From Vibrio sinensis (GTDB lineage: Bacteria > Pseudomonadota > Gammaproteobacteria > Enterobacterales > Vibrionaceae), in assembly GCF_003605645.1 (NCBI RefSeq), contig NZ_QVMU01000015.1, forward strand, positions 11,259 to 75,258: a stretch of DNA of 64,000 bases, written 5' to 3'. The first letter of the stretch is position 1; each line of letters begins with the position of its first letter. Below, piece after piece: positions 1 to 8,702 of the stretch. The position numbers were made by a program, and so were the translations under genes. The notes below the pieces were generated by a model. That model worked only from the letters and a program-made list of their open reading frames with translations. It was not told the origin of the DNA and made no database searches.

Positions 1-52
1 CCTTATTGGTTCGGTGCTTTGTTTATTTCGTGCCTTGTTTGTTAAAGGTTTC

Positions 53-73
53 GTTCATTCAAAATAGATGAAC
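53..73. promoter_or_regulatory. inverted repeat in the metE upstream region
   Basis: GTTCAT (53-58) and ATGAAC (68-73) form an inverted repeat about 170 bases upstream of metE. MetE genes in gammaproteobacteria are commonly activated by the LysR-type regulator MetR, whose sites are TGAA/TTCA dyads, so this could be such a site. The spacing does not fit the usual MetR consensus well, and no metR gene is visible in the window; this is a weak call. Confidence 0.2.
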
Positions 74-240
74 ATGAATTTATCTAATAAACCAATTGAA
101 GAATTGGAGATTGTTCGCTGGTGGCTTTAACGAGATAGTTTAGCCATCCAGACTGCTTAAGCGTATCGGCTTAGCTTGAACGTATCGATTTAGGTAGCTC
201 TGAACGGAATCAACGAATAATAAACAATAAGGTAAGGCTC

Positions 241-2532
241 ATGACAACAACGACTCATATACTTGGCTATCCACGCATCGGTGAAAAACGAGAACTCAAA
301 TTCGCGTTAGAGAAATATTGGCGTGGTGAGATTGAACAGGCTGAGCTGAAAACGGTAGGCGCGACACTACGTGAGAAAAACTGGTGCACTCAAGCTGATG
401 CGGGCCTTAGCTTTGTCACTGCGGGTGATTTTGCATGGTATGACCATGTTTTGACTACCACTTTACTACTGGGACATGTGCCAAAGCGTCACGCGAATGG
501 CTTTCCGGATCTTGATACACTATTTCGTGTTGGACGAGGACAGTCACAAGCAAACTGTGGATGCAGCGGCAGTGCAGCATCAGATATGACCAAGTGGTTC
601 AACACCAACTATCACTACATTGTGCCGGAGTTCAGTAAAGACGATAGTTTTGAGGTGAGTTGGCCCCAGTTATTTGAAGAAGTGAACGAAGCTGTTAAAG
701 CAGGTCACAAGGTAAAGCCAGTATTATTGGGGCCTCTTAGTTACCTTTACCTAGGTAAAGAATTAGATGAAGGGTTTGATCGCTTAACCTTACTTCCTCG
801 CTTATTAACGGCTTATCAGGCCATTTTAGCTAAACTCGCAAAGCAAGGCGTTGAGTGGGTTCAAATTGATGAGCCCATTCTTGCCCTGGAGTTAGATAAA
901 AAGTGGTTGGATTCATTTAAGCTTGCTTACCAAATGCTTCGTAGTGATGTCAAAGTATTGCTGACAACCTATTTTGACTCAGTAGAAGATAGCCTAGATC
1001 GCATTGTGGATTTGAGTGTTGATGGTTTGCATATCGATCTCTCTGCCGCGCCAGAACAGTTAGATAAAGTCGTCGCTAAATTACCTGAAAACTGGGTACT
1101 TTCAGTGGGTGTCGTGAATGGGCGTAACGTTTGGCGAGCTGATCTAAGTAAACAATTGGCCCTGCTTCAACCTTTGAAAGAGAGACTCGGTGATAAATTA
1201 TGGATTGGAAGCTCATGTTCATTACTGCATAGTCCAGTGGACCTTGAATTGGAACCATCACTGAGCGGGGAGGTCACCAGTTGGTTTGCCTTTGCCAAAC
1301 AGAAAGTGACAGAAGTTGCGTTGCTAGGGAAAGCGCTCGATGGTGACCAAGCGGCAATTCTAGCTTGTGATACTTATAGCGCCCCAATTCAAGCACGTAG
1401 AACCGCCACTCATGTTAATAAACCGCAGGTGCAACAACGCCTTAATGGTGTAACCAAAGCATTAGCAGAGCGCAGTGCACCTTACAAAGAACGTGCCGCT
1501 CACCAAGCGGAAGTATTGGGGTTGCCTTTGTTTCCAACGACGACGATCGGTTCGTTTCCACAGACTAGTGAGATCCGTGTTCAACGTGGCGCATTTCGCC
1601 GCGGAACCTTATCTGAAAGTGAATACGAGACGGCCTTAAAAGGTCACATTGCGGATGCTGTCAAACGTCAAGAAGCGTTGGATCTTGATGTTCTGGTGCA
1701 CGGTGAAGCGGAACGTAATGACATGGTGGAATATTTCGCAGAAAACCTAGCTGGGTTCCAAACGACGCAATTTGGTTGGGTGCAAAGCTACGGCTCCCGT
1801 TGTGTGAAGCCAGCTATTGTTGTTGCGGATATCGAGCGTGAGAAACCAATGACGGTTGAATGGTCGACCTATGCACAATCGCTAACCAGTAAGCAAATGA
1901 AAGGGATGCTGACGGGGCCAGTGACAATCTTATGTTGGACGTTCCCTCGTGAAGATATCACAAAAAAACAGATTGCTGACCAATTAGCGCTGGCGTTGCG
2001 TGATGAAGTATCGGATCTGCAGGATGCAGGAATTAACATTATACAAATTGATGAGCCCGCGATTCGAGAGGGGCTACCGTTGAAAAAGCGTGATCACAAA
2101 GCGTACCTTGAGTGGGCTGTGGATGCGTTTAAGATTTCAGCAGCAAGCGCAAAACCAGAAACTCAAATCCATACTCATATGTGTTATTCCGAATTCAATG
2201 AAATTATTGATTCAGTGGCGGCATTGGATGCAGATGTTATCACTATCGAGACTTCTCGTTCAAACATGGAGCTTCTTAAAGCGTTTGAAGAATTTAATTA
2301 CCCGAATGAAATTGGCCCTGGCGTTTATGATATCCATTCACCTAACATTCCAACGCAAGAGTGGATTGAGGGGCTATTGAATAAAGCCGCAGAGAAGATC
2401 CCGGCAGAGCGTTTGTGGGTAAACCCTGACTGTGGCTTAAAAACCCGTAACTGGGCAGAAACCGAAGTTTCATTAGCCAACATGGTTGCCGCAGCCAAGA
2501 GATTACGTAAAGCGCACCAAACTCAAGATTAG
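241..2532 (+). CDS. metE: cobalamin-independent methionine synthase
   Basis: This 763-residue protein transfers a methyl group from 5-methyltetrahydropteroyl-triglutamate to homocysteine, the last step of methionine synthesis, in the cytoplasm. The length matches the MetE family (about 755). The C-terminal barrel carries the zinc ligands expected from E. coli MetE: His646 and Cys648 in HTHMC, Glu670 in IETSRS and Cys731 in NPDCGL, a constant offset of five from the E. coli numbering. The linker into the second barrel reads LFPTTTIGSFPQT, also typical. The ATG at 241 has a purine-rich GGTAAGG stretch just upstream. It stands alone and is followed by a terminator. Assignment is very secure. Confidence 0.97.
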   Translation: MTTTTHILGYPRIGEKRELKFALEKYWRGEIEQAELKTVGATLREKNWCTQADAGLSFVTAGDFAWYDHVLTTTLLLGHVPKRHANGFPDLDTLFRVGRGQSQANCGCSGSAASDMTKWFNTNYHYIVPEFSKDDSFEVSWPQLFEEVNEAVKAGHKVKPVLLGPLSYLYLGKELDEGFDRLTLLPRLLTAYQAILAKLAKQGVEWVQIDEPILALELDKKWLDSFKLAYQMLRSDVKVLLTTYFDSVEDSLDRIVDLSVDGLHIDLSAAPEQLDKVVAKLPENWVLSVGVVNGRNVWRADLSKQLALLQPLKERLGDKLWIGSSCSLLHSPVDLELEPSLSGEVTSWFAFAKQKVTEVALLGKALDGDQAAILACDTYSAPIQARRTATHVNKPQVQQRLNGVTKALAERSAPYKERAAHQAEVLGLPLFPTTTIGSFPQTSEIRVQRGAFRRGTLSESEYETALKGHIADAVKRQEALDLDVLVHGEAERNDMVEYFAENLAGFQTTQFGWVQSYGSRCVKPAIVVADIEREKPMTVEWSTYAQSLTSKQMKGMLTGPVTILCWTFPREDITKKQIADQLALALRDEVSDLQDAGINIIQIDEPAIREGLPLKKRDHKAYLEWAVDAFKISAASAKPETQIHTHMCYSEFNEIIDSVAALDADVITIETSRSNMELLKAFEEFNYPNEIGPGVYDIHSPNIPTQEWIEGLLNKAAEKIPAERLWVNPDCGLKTRNWAETEVSLANMVAAAKRLRKAHQTQD

Positions 2533-2563
2533 AGTTAGCTTAATCACATCTCATGAACTTGTT

Positions 2564-2594
2564 ACAGCCAGCCTAGATTAGGTTGGCTGTTTTA
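2564..2594 (+). terminator. intrinsic terminator after metE
   Basis: An 11-base-pair stem (2564-2574 with 2580-2590, one G-T pair) is followed by TTTTATTT. It begins 31 bases after the metE stop codon. Confidence 0.8.
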
Positions 2595-2618
2595 TTTATG
2601 TAGAGCAGAGCAAGTGTT

Positions 2619-2682
2619 ATTTGTAATTATGACTATCTGTGATTATGGTTATCTGTGATTATAGCTATCTGTAACTAAAGTT
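2619..2682. repeat. four tandem 16-bp repeats
   Basis: Four degenerate 16-base units of the type ATCTGTGATTATGGTT run head to tail at 2619, 2635, 2651 and 2667, between the metE terminator and the end of the Tag-like gene. The middle two units are nearly identical and the outer two have drifted. No function is evident. Confidence 0.7.
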
Positions 2683-2693
2683 ATTAGCGATTG

Positions 2694-3380
2694 TTATAGG
2701 CGATTATCTCCGCAACTGAACGCGATGATCTGGCTAATGTGGGTTAGGCTACGGCCACTTTGTTGTTGCCAAGTAGTAAAAGCGGCATTGATAGCAGTGA
2801 GTGCTCGCTTAGACGTTTTTCCGCCCTCAAATACATCACAGTTTCTAAGGTATGCTTCAACATCACTGGAAAGAATAAACGTATCTACCCCCATTTGACG
2901 TAACGCGTAAGCACCGGTATTACCACCCAGTCGCGAACCGTGTTTTTTCAGATAGAGCCATAAATCAGTGATTTTCCCCTCGGGCCAATCAGCAATCATA
3001 GTTGAAAAAGAACCATATTCGAGCGAGGCCTGATGGATCATTCTTGCATTGGCAGGAATCGACATAACTTTGGTTAGATGGCGGATAATGCGTTGATCAG
3101 TCGCCTTTTGTTCCCAATGTTCATCGGAGAGCATCAATAAGGGTTCAATTTTAAAGCCGAAAAAGACCTCTTCGAAGTTTGGCCATTTATTTCTAACTAC
3201 GCTCCATGAAATGCCACATTGAAAGACTTTCTGAGAAAATGCCGACAACCATCGATCGTCGGCGATAGACAATAGTTCACTTCGGGTGAGTGGTGTGGAG
3301 AGTAGAGACTCGAGTTGTTCATCACCACCTTTACGCTCCGCAGCTCTCGCGTAAATAGCATCAAATTTTTCAAGGGTCAT
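2694..3380 (-). CDS. DNA-3-methyladenine glycosylase I-like protein (Tag family)
   Basis: The 228-residue protein resembles the adenine glycosylase (Tag) family, which excises 3-methyladenine from alkylated DNA. The stretch FQCGISWSVVRNKWPNF near residue 54 and the following RIIRHLTKV...NARMI match the family core FQAGLSW...IIRHRGKI...NAR as I remember it from E. coli Tag. The N-terminal zinc-binding CxWC motif of true Tag is not visible here, and residues 1-45 are different, so it may be a divergent branch with altered substrate range. It lies on the opposite strand to metE with no obvious operon partner. Upstream of its start lies a block of tandem 14-bp repeats. Confidence 0.7.
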   Translation of the reverse strand: MTLEKFDAIYARAAERKGGDEQLESLLSTPLTRSELLSIADDRWLSAFSQKVFQCGISWSVVRNKWPNFEEVFFGFKIEPLLMLSDEHWEQKATDQRIIRHLTKVMSIPANARMIHQASLEYGSFSTMIADWPEGKITDLWLYLKKHGSRLGGNTGAYALRQMGVDTFILSSDVEAYLRNCDVFEGGKTSKRALTAINAAFTTWQQQSGRSLTHISQIIAFSCGDNRL

Positions 3381-3801
3381 AATGCACTTAGATCGTTAGG
3401 GATAGGGGAAGCATCATCATAACACTTTTGTTATGGCACCTTGAACACTGCTCCTTGAATACAGTCCCTTGAATATAGTTCCTTGAATACAGTCCCTTGA
3501 ATATAGGGACTTTGCTATTTTGAGCCACCGTTCCTTCAATTTTTGGTCATTTCATCGCGCATCGCTGAAGTCATAAAATCGAGCCAACAAATGCCAACAA
3601 AACGCAGATATAAGACAGAGGGCATTTTTCAGATGAAATCCTCCATACCTCGTGAGGCATCACCACCCGCACCTATTAGTTTATGTATGCTATTTGGTGT
3701 TTCAGTTGCTGCTTAACTGGGCGTTGAGTGTGATCGCAACTAGACCCACAACAACGATTACAACCGTAACGACTATAACCAAGACATAGAGGAGCCAGTA
3801 A
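3381..3801. other. 421-bp intergenic region with tandem repeats
   Basis: This stretch separates the divergently transcribed Tag-like and DUF1353 genes and must hold both promoters. It contains the five-unit 14-bp tandem repeat described separately. No open frame longer than about 15 codons with a credible ribosome site was found on the plus strand. Confidence 0.6.
3439..3508. repeat. five tandem 14-bp repeats
   Basis: Units of the form CCTTGAATACAGTC or CCTTGAATATAGTT start at 3439, 3453, 3467, 3481 and 3495. Units 2-3 and 4-5 form two nearly identical 28-bp pairs, and the first unit is more diverged. The array sits between divergent genes, about 60 bases upstream of the Tag-like gene start. 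Confidence 0.85.
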
Positions 3802-4257
3802 ATGGATGATTGGCCACAACCACGCAAAATTGTGCGAAAAGGTAACTTTCCTTATAAATTCAAAATAGAAACGGATTATGAATATCAAACTCATTGGCGC
3901 TTGGAAAAGGCGTTCGTTTCCCAATGGTTGGACATTTCAACCGATGGATTGATTACCGTGAAAGCGGGCGAGCATGGCTATCGCTGGGATGGCTGTACAC
4001 CTAAAGTGAGCGTACTTAACTTATGGATTTTAGGCGTGCCTGATGGCCACATAAATTATCGAACAATGAAGCCATATACTTACTATGCATCTTTAGTACA
4101 CGACGCGCTATACCAATACCTTGATACCGTTCCTGTCTCTAAAGCTGACATCGATTTGTTGTTTTTGGAAATGTTAGGTGATTTTAAATTAAAAAAAATC
4201 TATTACTTTTTCGTGTGCAAATGCGGTGGAAGAAACGTGGTGCAAACAGGGACTTGA
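3802..4257 (+). CDS. DUF1353 family protein
   Basis: The 151-residue product shows the DUF1353 hallmarks GYRWDGCTPK (around residue 60) and ASLVHDALYQY (around residue 97). The family is found in bacteria and phages; its biochemical role is not established as far as I know. The ATG at 3802 has GAGGA eight bases upstream. Just past the stop is a strong hairpin. The gene is monocistronic. Its phage-associated family and its place next to an AT-rich cassette hint that this is accessory DNA, but no integrase or other phage gene is nearby. Confidence 0.7.
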   Translation: MDDWPQPRKIVRKGNFPYKFKIETDYEYQTHWRLEKAFVSQWLDISTDGLITVKAGEHGYRWDGCTPKVSVLNLWILGVPDGHINYRTMKPYTYYASLVHDALYQYLDTVPVSKADIDLLFLEMLGDFKLKKIYYFFVCKCGGRNVVQTGT

Positions 4258-4674
4258 TTCGTGGTGAGTGGATAAAGAGATGAGGTTCATCATCTCTTTA
4301 TTGGACTGGGTTGAGGATGGCTTTTGGTTAGAATCGCTTGGTGATCACAAAATAGTTTACTTGGCTTTGTAAATCGTTTTTGGACAGAAATGAGTCAATG
4401 AGATTGCTAATTTAGTGACTCATGAATTATCTCAGTATAGAAAATCTGACAGGCAAAAAGGCAAGACACGAACCCATAATCTGCGATATTCCTGATTAAT
4501 ATAATGAGTCAAGAAATCTCTATAGAGCTAGTACAATGGGATTTACATCAACTTTGTAAGTGAGGGAAGAAAGAGGAAACTTCAAATACTCGACTTTATC
4601 TTAGTAAATCCGAGTATTTCTTCTAAAAATACAGCTTAAACTATATGCAATAAAACTGGTATGTTGGTAAAGGT
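4258..4674. other. 417-bp AT-rich spacer
   Basis: The spacer separates the convergent DUF1353 gene and the two-gene cassette. It holds a terminator hairpin at 4273-4300 and a second inverted repeat, AAATACTCG (4584-4592) with CGAGTATTT (4611-4619), which lies downstream of the minus-strand cassette and may end its transcript. I see no gene in it. Confidence 0.55.
4273..4300 (+). terminator. hairpin after the DUF1353 gene
   Basis: A perfect 11-bp stem, TAAAGAGATGA with TCATCTCTTTA, has a six-base loop and starts 16 bases after the stop codon. The downstream T-run is short. Confidence 0.65.
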
Positions 4675-6003
4675 TTAACTTGTTAAATGGAAATACCACA
4701 ATATAGCAGAAAGCGCTATCAAAATTAATAGTGACATATAAAGATAACTTTTACTTTCAGAAACTTTCAATGACTCACTAAGGGACTTGGAATTGAAAAA
4801 ATCTGATATTTCATCTTCACTCAGAAAAACACGATTTCTCTTTTTTATCTCTTCAAGTTGATACTTGTATATCTCTATATTTTTATTCATTTCACCGTTT
4901 GCGATCCAAATACTTAAAAATGCGGCCACTAGAAAAACACTGGAAAGTACAGTTAGTTCCAAAGTAAGTATATTTACAACTTTCCCCTTATCAATCGCAG
5001 TGAATACTATAATTGAAAAAAAGTAAGAGAGGATAACGAAAATAGATTGCTTGATAGTAGACCTACTCGCTGAAACTGAATCATTTATTCTGTTACATAA
5101 ATCCAGTGTGGAATCACTTGTTCGATTTCGAACCTCTATATACTGTTCAAAATCTTCTTTTATATAAACTTGATAAATGGAATCCAAGACCCTAATTATA
5201 TTTGTATCGAAGATCTTAATTACATTTCGACTTTGAGATATCACTTGATTGATAACACCAATACGAGCTGATAGCCTCTCATCATTGTATGCCCATTGAA
5301 AAACTTGATAAACAGATTGACCGCACTCTTTTGAAAAATCTATCCCGTAATATTTCAGATCGATTTGATGGCCACCATCGAACTCGAACAGTTTATCTTC
5401 TAAATTACATGATCGAGATATGAGGCATAAGCACAGTACAGTTCTCATTTCTAACAAGTGGTAAAAGAAATGTGATGAGTCAACAAACAACTCTAACAAG
5501 AACTCCAGATAACAGACATTCATCCGAACACCTGTTAAAATAGTGTCCTTTTTATGTCGCGCCACAAAACTAGCCATTACGTGTTCTTGGTACGAGCTTA
5601 AGTCTATATTTACACTACCAATAAGAACCGAATCAAAATCCTCTCTTATTGTTTTTAGCCAAAATTTAAGCTGAGAGTCCAATCCTAGAACAGATATAGA
5701 TGAAATAAACGTTGCAGGATCAATAACTCTCAGCGTACGGTCACTTTTCTTCTCACATTTGAGCTCTATTGTAACTTTACTCTTATCCTCAATATTCTCG
5801 AGCCTTATATCAAGCTCTTCATAATCAGAGAACTCAAAACTCGCTACATATTGATTGTTTTCTTCAATTTTACAATTTAGGCTTTTAGCATGCTCACCTA
5901 TATCATCAATAAAGGCACATACAAGCGCCTCAACATCGATGTCATTACTTAAATCGATGGTCCTGTAGTAATACTCTTCAGTATCGCGATTTCTGATTCT
6001 CAT
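4675..6003 (-). CDS. membrane protein of unknown function, second gene of a two-gene cassette
   Basis: I do not recognise this 442-residue protein. Residues 1 to about 310 look soluble and are rich in acidic and hydrophobic residues. Three hydrophobic segments follow: near 318-340 (FVILSYFFSIIVF), near 348-373 (LTVLSSVFLVAAFLSIWI) and at the C-terminus (LYMSLLILIALSAILWYF). Between the last two is a charged stretch, YKYQLEEIKKRNR. The start codon overlaps the stop of the upstream gene by four bases (ATGA), so the two are translationally coupled. Codon use is AT-rich compared with the flanking housekeeping genes, which suggests transfer. A soluble sensor coupled to a membrane effector is a common defence layout, but that is inference only. 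Confidence 0.6.
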   Translation of the reverse strand: MRIRNRDTEEYYYRTIDLSNDIDVEALVCAFIDDIGEHAKSLNCKIEENNQYVASFEFSDYEELDIRLENIEDKSKVTIELKCEKKSDRTLRVIDPATFISSISVLGLDSQLKFWLKTIREDFDSVLIGSVNIDLSSYQEHVMASFVARHKKDTILTGVRMNVCYLEFLLELFVDSSHFFYHLLEMRTVLCLCLISRSCNLEDKLFEFDGGHQIDLKYYGIDFSKECGQSVYQVFQWAYNDERLSARIGVINQVISQSRNVIKIFDTNIIRVLDSIYQVYIKEDFEQYIEVRNRTSDSTLDLCNRINDSVSASRSTIKQSIFVILSYFFSIIVFTAIDKGKVVNILTLELTVLSSVFLVAAFLSIWIANGEMNKNIEIYKYQLEEIKKRNRVFLSEDEISDFFNSKSLSESLKVSESKSYLYMSLLILIALSAILWYFHLTS

Positions 6004-7103
6004 TTTGGAGCGATTTTCCGTTCTTTAAACCCATCAAGACCAATATCGGTTCTGACTAAAAGGTAGCTTTTTCCTTCCAATTCGGTCTTAAATACCTTAT
6101 CTCTTATGTTTCCATTAGACTGTAATGTCATTCCATCATCTAACTGTACAATATTTTTTATATCTTTCTTTATGATCTTAAGCTCTATGTTAAATTGTCC
6201 ATCGAATTTATTTTTGCTCTTAAGTTCACAGAGCTTGTCTGCAATTTTATTTACATCTACTATTTCTGCATTAAATGATTTAATACTGTCATTCAGAAAC
6301 TCATCAAAGTCGAAGTTTGTATTAGTCGTAAAATAGGAGTTCAAGCACTCAATAAGCCCATACATATCTTCTTTTGAATCAGAGCAAGAGGTCGTAATTA
6401 CCTGCCTAATTGATGTGTAAGCTTTCTTAGTATTTATGTCGTCTTTTTGAAGTGGTTCAGAATCTAAAAATTTTTCGTACCAAAAATTAGCGATATTTCC
6501 ATTTTTATCGGATAGCCTAATCTCTTCTTCACGTACACCATCTTCGTTGATAAAGACAACACAAGATTTTAGAATACCTTTCTCTTCTGGAAGTCCTTTT
6601 TCCTTCTCATAAGTTGTTCTAGAGTAGTACGTTTCTAAATCAAGCTTAGACATAATGATAACATCTCTATCATTAATATTTGCCCGAGCGATAACGAATG
6701 TACCTTCTTTGATATCAAAAGATGGTTTTTTTTCCGCTACAGTTAAGGCATCAGCAATCTTTTGTGAAAATACGGGCCAGTTTTCAGGTGATTCAACAAC
6801 TTTATCCATATATAAAGCTACTTTGCTTCCCTCAATAAATTTGTATCCTCGAGAAGACTTGCTGCCGTAGGTATGACGACATAGCCTCACAAGAAATGTA
6901 CTTAAATCAGGCTTATCCTTTAAATCAGCATCACTTTCTTTATACGAACCGTCTTCATTTAAATCAAATAAATGAATCTCTTGAATCATTTCTGCAAACT
7001 TTTTATTTTCTAAAGCATCTTTTTGCTCTTCACTTAGCTCTTCATCGTCTTGCTTCACTTCTTCGATCAACTTACTTTCAAGTTCCATTGTTGCGTCTGT
7101 CAT
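6000..7103 (-). CDS. hypothetical protein, first gene of a two-gene cassette; faint resemblance to NA37/DUF4868-type proteins
   Basis: The 367-residue protein begins with a highly acidic, probably helical segment (residues 1-35, rich in E, D and K) and has no signal peptide or membrane span. The arrangement of strands around residues 130-200 (GTFVIARANINDRDVIIMSK, then a glycine-rich turn and ILKSCVVFINEDG) followed by NFWYEKFLDSE and a C-terminal LQSNGNIRDKVF recalls the nucleoid-associated NA37 (YejK) fold and the DUF4868 family, but I cannot confirm either. The gene overlaps the next one by four bases. It is AT-rich, like its partner. The ATG at 7103 is the first in the frame; the sequence between it and the opposite gene holds no other feature. 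Confidence 0.55.
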   Translation of the reverse strand: MTDATMELESKLIEEVKQDDEELSEEQKDALENKKFAEMIQEIHLFDLNEDGSYKESDADLKDKPDLSTFLVRLCRHTYGSKSSRGYKFIEGSKVALYMDKVVESPENWPVFSQKIADALTVAEKKPSFDIKEGTFVIARANINDRDVIIMSKLDLETYYSRTTYEKEKGLPEEKGILKSCVVFINEDGVREEEIRLSDKNGNIANFWYEKFLDSEPLQKDDINTKKAYTSIRQVITTSCSDSKEDMYGLIECLNSYFTTNTNFDFDEFLNDSIKSFNAEIVDVNKIADKLCELKSKNKFDGQFNIELKIIKKDIKNIVQLDDGMTLQSNGNIRDKVFKTELEGKSYLLVRTDIGLDGFKERKIAPK

Positions 7104-7635
7104 CTAAAAAACCACCATCAACTATATGTTGCTATTGTATTTTAAGATGACTGTCGTACAACAGGTTTATATTAAACTTGCGACTTAATGCCCTCAGTTA
7201 GCTCTCACTTTTTGCCTCTCAGTAGCTCTAGTATTGTGAAATTCGAGTATGCAAATCAGGAAAAAGATCAATGCCGACTCATTTTGGGGCAGAAGTTAGC
7301 TAGGTATAATTGTTACTACAATGTGATCATCAAGCGATTCTGTCGAACTTTCAGATTAAGCCGAACGACTTCTCCTAACTTCCCCTTCAAGGAGTTGTAA
7401 GGTCAATTTGCTACAGCACTAGGGGAGGGGCTCGATATCGAACGCTGAAAGTGCAGCGATAATTTTATGTCTTAGATTAACAACACTGACTGAAGGAAGA
7501 GGAGGTGTTGATTGTCGTATTAGTAAGGACAGACACCATAAAGTAAGCAATATTTAAGGTGCCTGTCCATTGAGTTTATGAGTTCGTTACACTATTTTCC
7601 CTACTTCATATACATCCCTCATGTGGCTAGCTGAG
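7104..7635. other. 532-bp intergenic region with a REP-like hairpin
   Basis: The region separates the two-gene cassette from the LysR gene. It must carry the cassette promoter near its left end. It contains the palindromic element at 7526-7567. A 70-codon frame at 7188-7400 has no coding character or family resemblance and is not called. Confidence 0.55.
7526..7567. repeat. REP-like palindromic element, copy 1
   Basis: A 42-bp element begins GGACAGACACC and ends GGTGCCTGTCC; the ends pair with one mismatch. A second copy at 12921-12962 matches at 38 of 42 positions and has the same length, and related half-elements occur at 13609 and 18821-18881. The pattern resembles the GGACAGACAC-type extragenic palindromes of vibrios. 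Confidence 0.75.
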
Positions 7636-8517
7636 TTATTGCAATAGATGGTCAATGAATGTTCTTACTTTATGTGATGCAACAACTGCACTAGGGTAAA
7701 CAACGTATAGTTCGGTAGACCAAGTGTAATCGCATAACAGACTGACTAGTTCTTCTCTCTCAATATAATCATCAACAAGGAAATCAAGAGCACAAGATAC
7801 TCCAACTCCATTCTTAGCCATCTCGACTAACATTGCCTCAGAATCCGAACGAATGGTTGAATTTAGTTCAACAAATTCATGGGGTTTATCTACGTAATTA
7901 AAGCGCCATTTATCTTTCGTTAAGCAGCTGCGGTAATTCATACAACGATGCACTTTTAAATCCGATGGGATTATTGGTATTCCATTTTCCTTAAGATAAC
8001 GGGGTGATGCGATAACCTTAGTGCCTATGTCTTTAATCTTTCTACAACGAAAGCTGCTATCTGGTATTGCTCCAATATGAAAGGCTAAATCGATACCATT
8101 AGACACCAAATCATCAAGCGTATAGCCATAAATAATTTCAAGCTCAACGGTGGGATATGTCTGAGCAAATGAAGCGATCTTTTGCACAAGATTTAAATCA
8201 TGTTCAAGAACAATTGGGAATCGAATCTTGAGCGATCCACTTAGTGTTTCATTTCGTTGGTCAATGACATCGTGTGCTTCTTTGATGTCATCTAGAATCT
8301 TTGAATATCGCTCATAGAGATATTTCCCTTGCTCAGTTAACGAAAGGGTTCTCGTCGTGCGTTGAATAAGCGTGCATTGCAATTCATTCTCTAATTGACG
8401 TATTTGCTTACTCACTACTGACTTAGATAACACTAGCTCGTCCGCCGCTTGTGAAAACGAGTTATTCTTAACCACCGTATAGAATGTGGTGACTAAATTT
8501 AGATTCAAATTTTTCAT
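7636..8517 (-). CDS. LysR-family transcriptional regulator
   Basis: The 293-residue protein has an N-terminal winged helix-turn-helix (residues 1-60; NSFSQAADELVLSKSVVSKQIRQLE) and a LysR substrate-binding domain, of normal length for the family. It is divergent from the adenosylhomocysteinase-like gene, with 185 bases between, the usual place for a LysR regulator controlling its neighbour. It therefore probably regulates the downstream hydrolase and nucleoside-transporter pair; its effector is unknown, though a nucleoside or homocysteine derivative would fit. Confidence 0.85.
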   Translation of the reverse strand: MKNLNLNLVTTFYTVVKNNSFSQAADELVLSKSVVSKQIRQLENELQCTLIQRTTRTLSLTEQGKYLYERYSKILDDIKEAHDVIDQRNETLSGSLKIRFPIVLEHDLNLVQKIASFAQTYPTVELEIIYGYTLDDLVSNGIDLAFHIGAIPDSSFRCRKIKDIGTKVIASPRYLKENGIPIIPSDLKVHRCMNYRSCLTKDKWRFNYVDKPHEFVELNSTIRSDSEAMLVEMAKNGVGVSCALDFLVDDYIEREELVSLLCDYTWSTELYVVYPSAVVASHKVRTFIDHLLQ

Positions 8518-8702
8518 CGGTATGCCTCAAGTCATTCGGCCTATTCTAACGAATCCCTACTAAAAAAATTGAGACGTTCCCTTTAAATACATCACGTTAT
8601 AGTTTCCATACGAGAACAATCTTTCCACATAGCTTTGTTTTTCTACGTCTGAATTTCGCTCATTCTATGTCCACGCCAATCTTTCACTATCGGATATAAA
8701 AA

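Noticed and set aside
7188..7400. 70-codon frame in the gap left of the LysR gene
   Set aside because: Composition looks random and no ribosome site is present.
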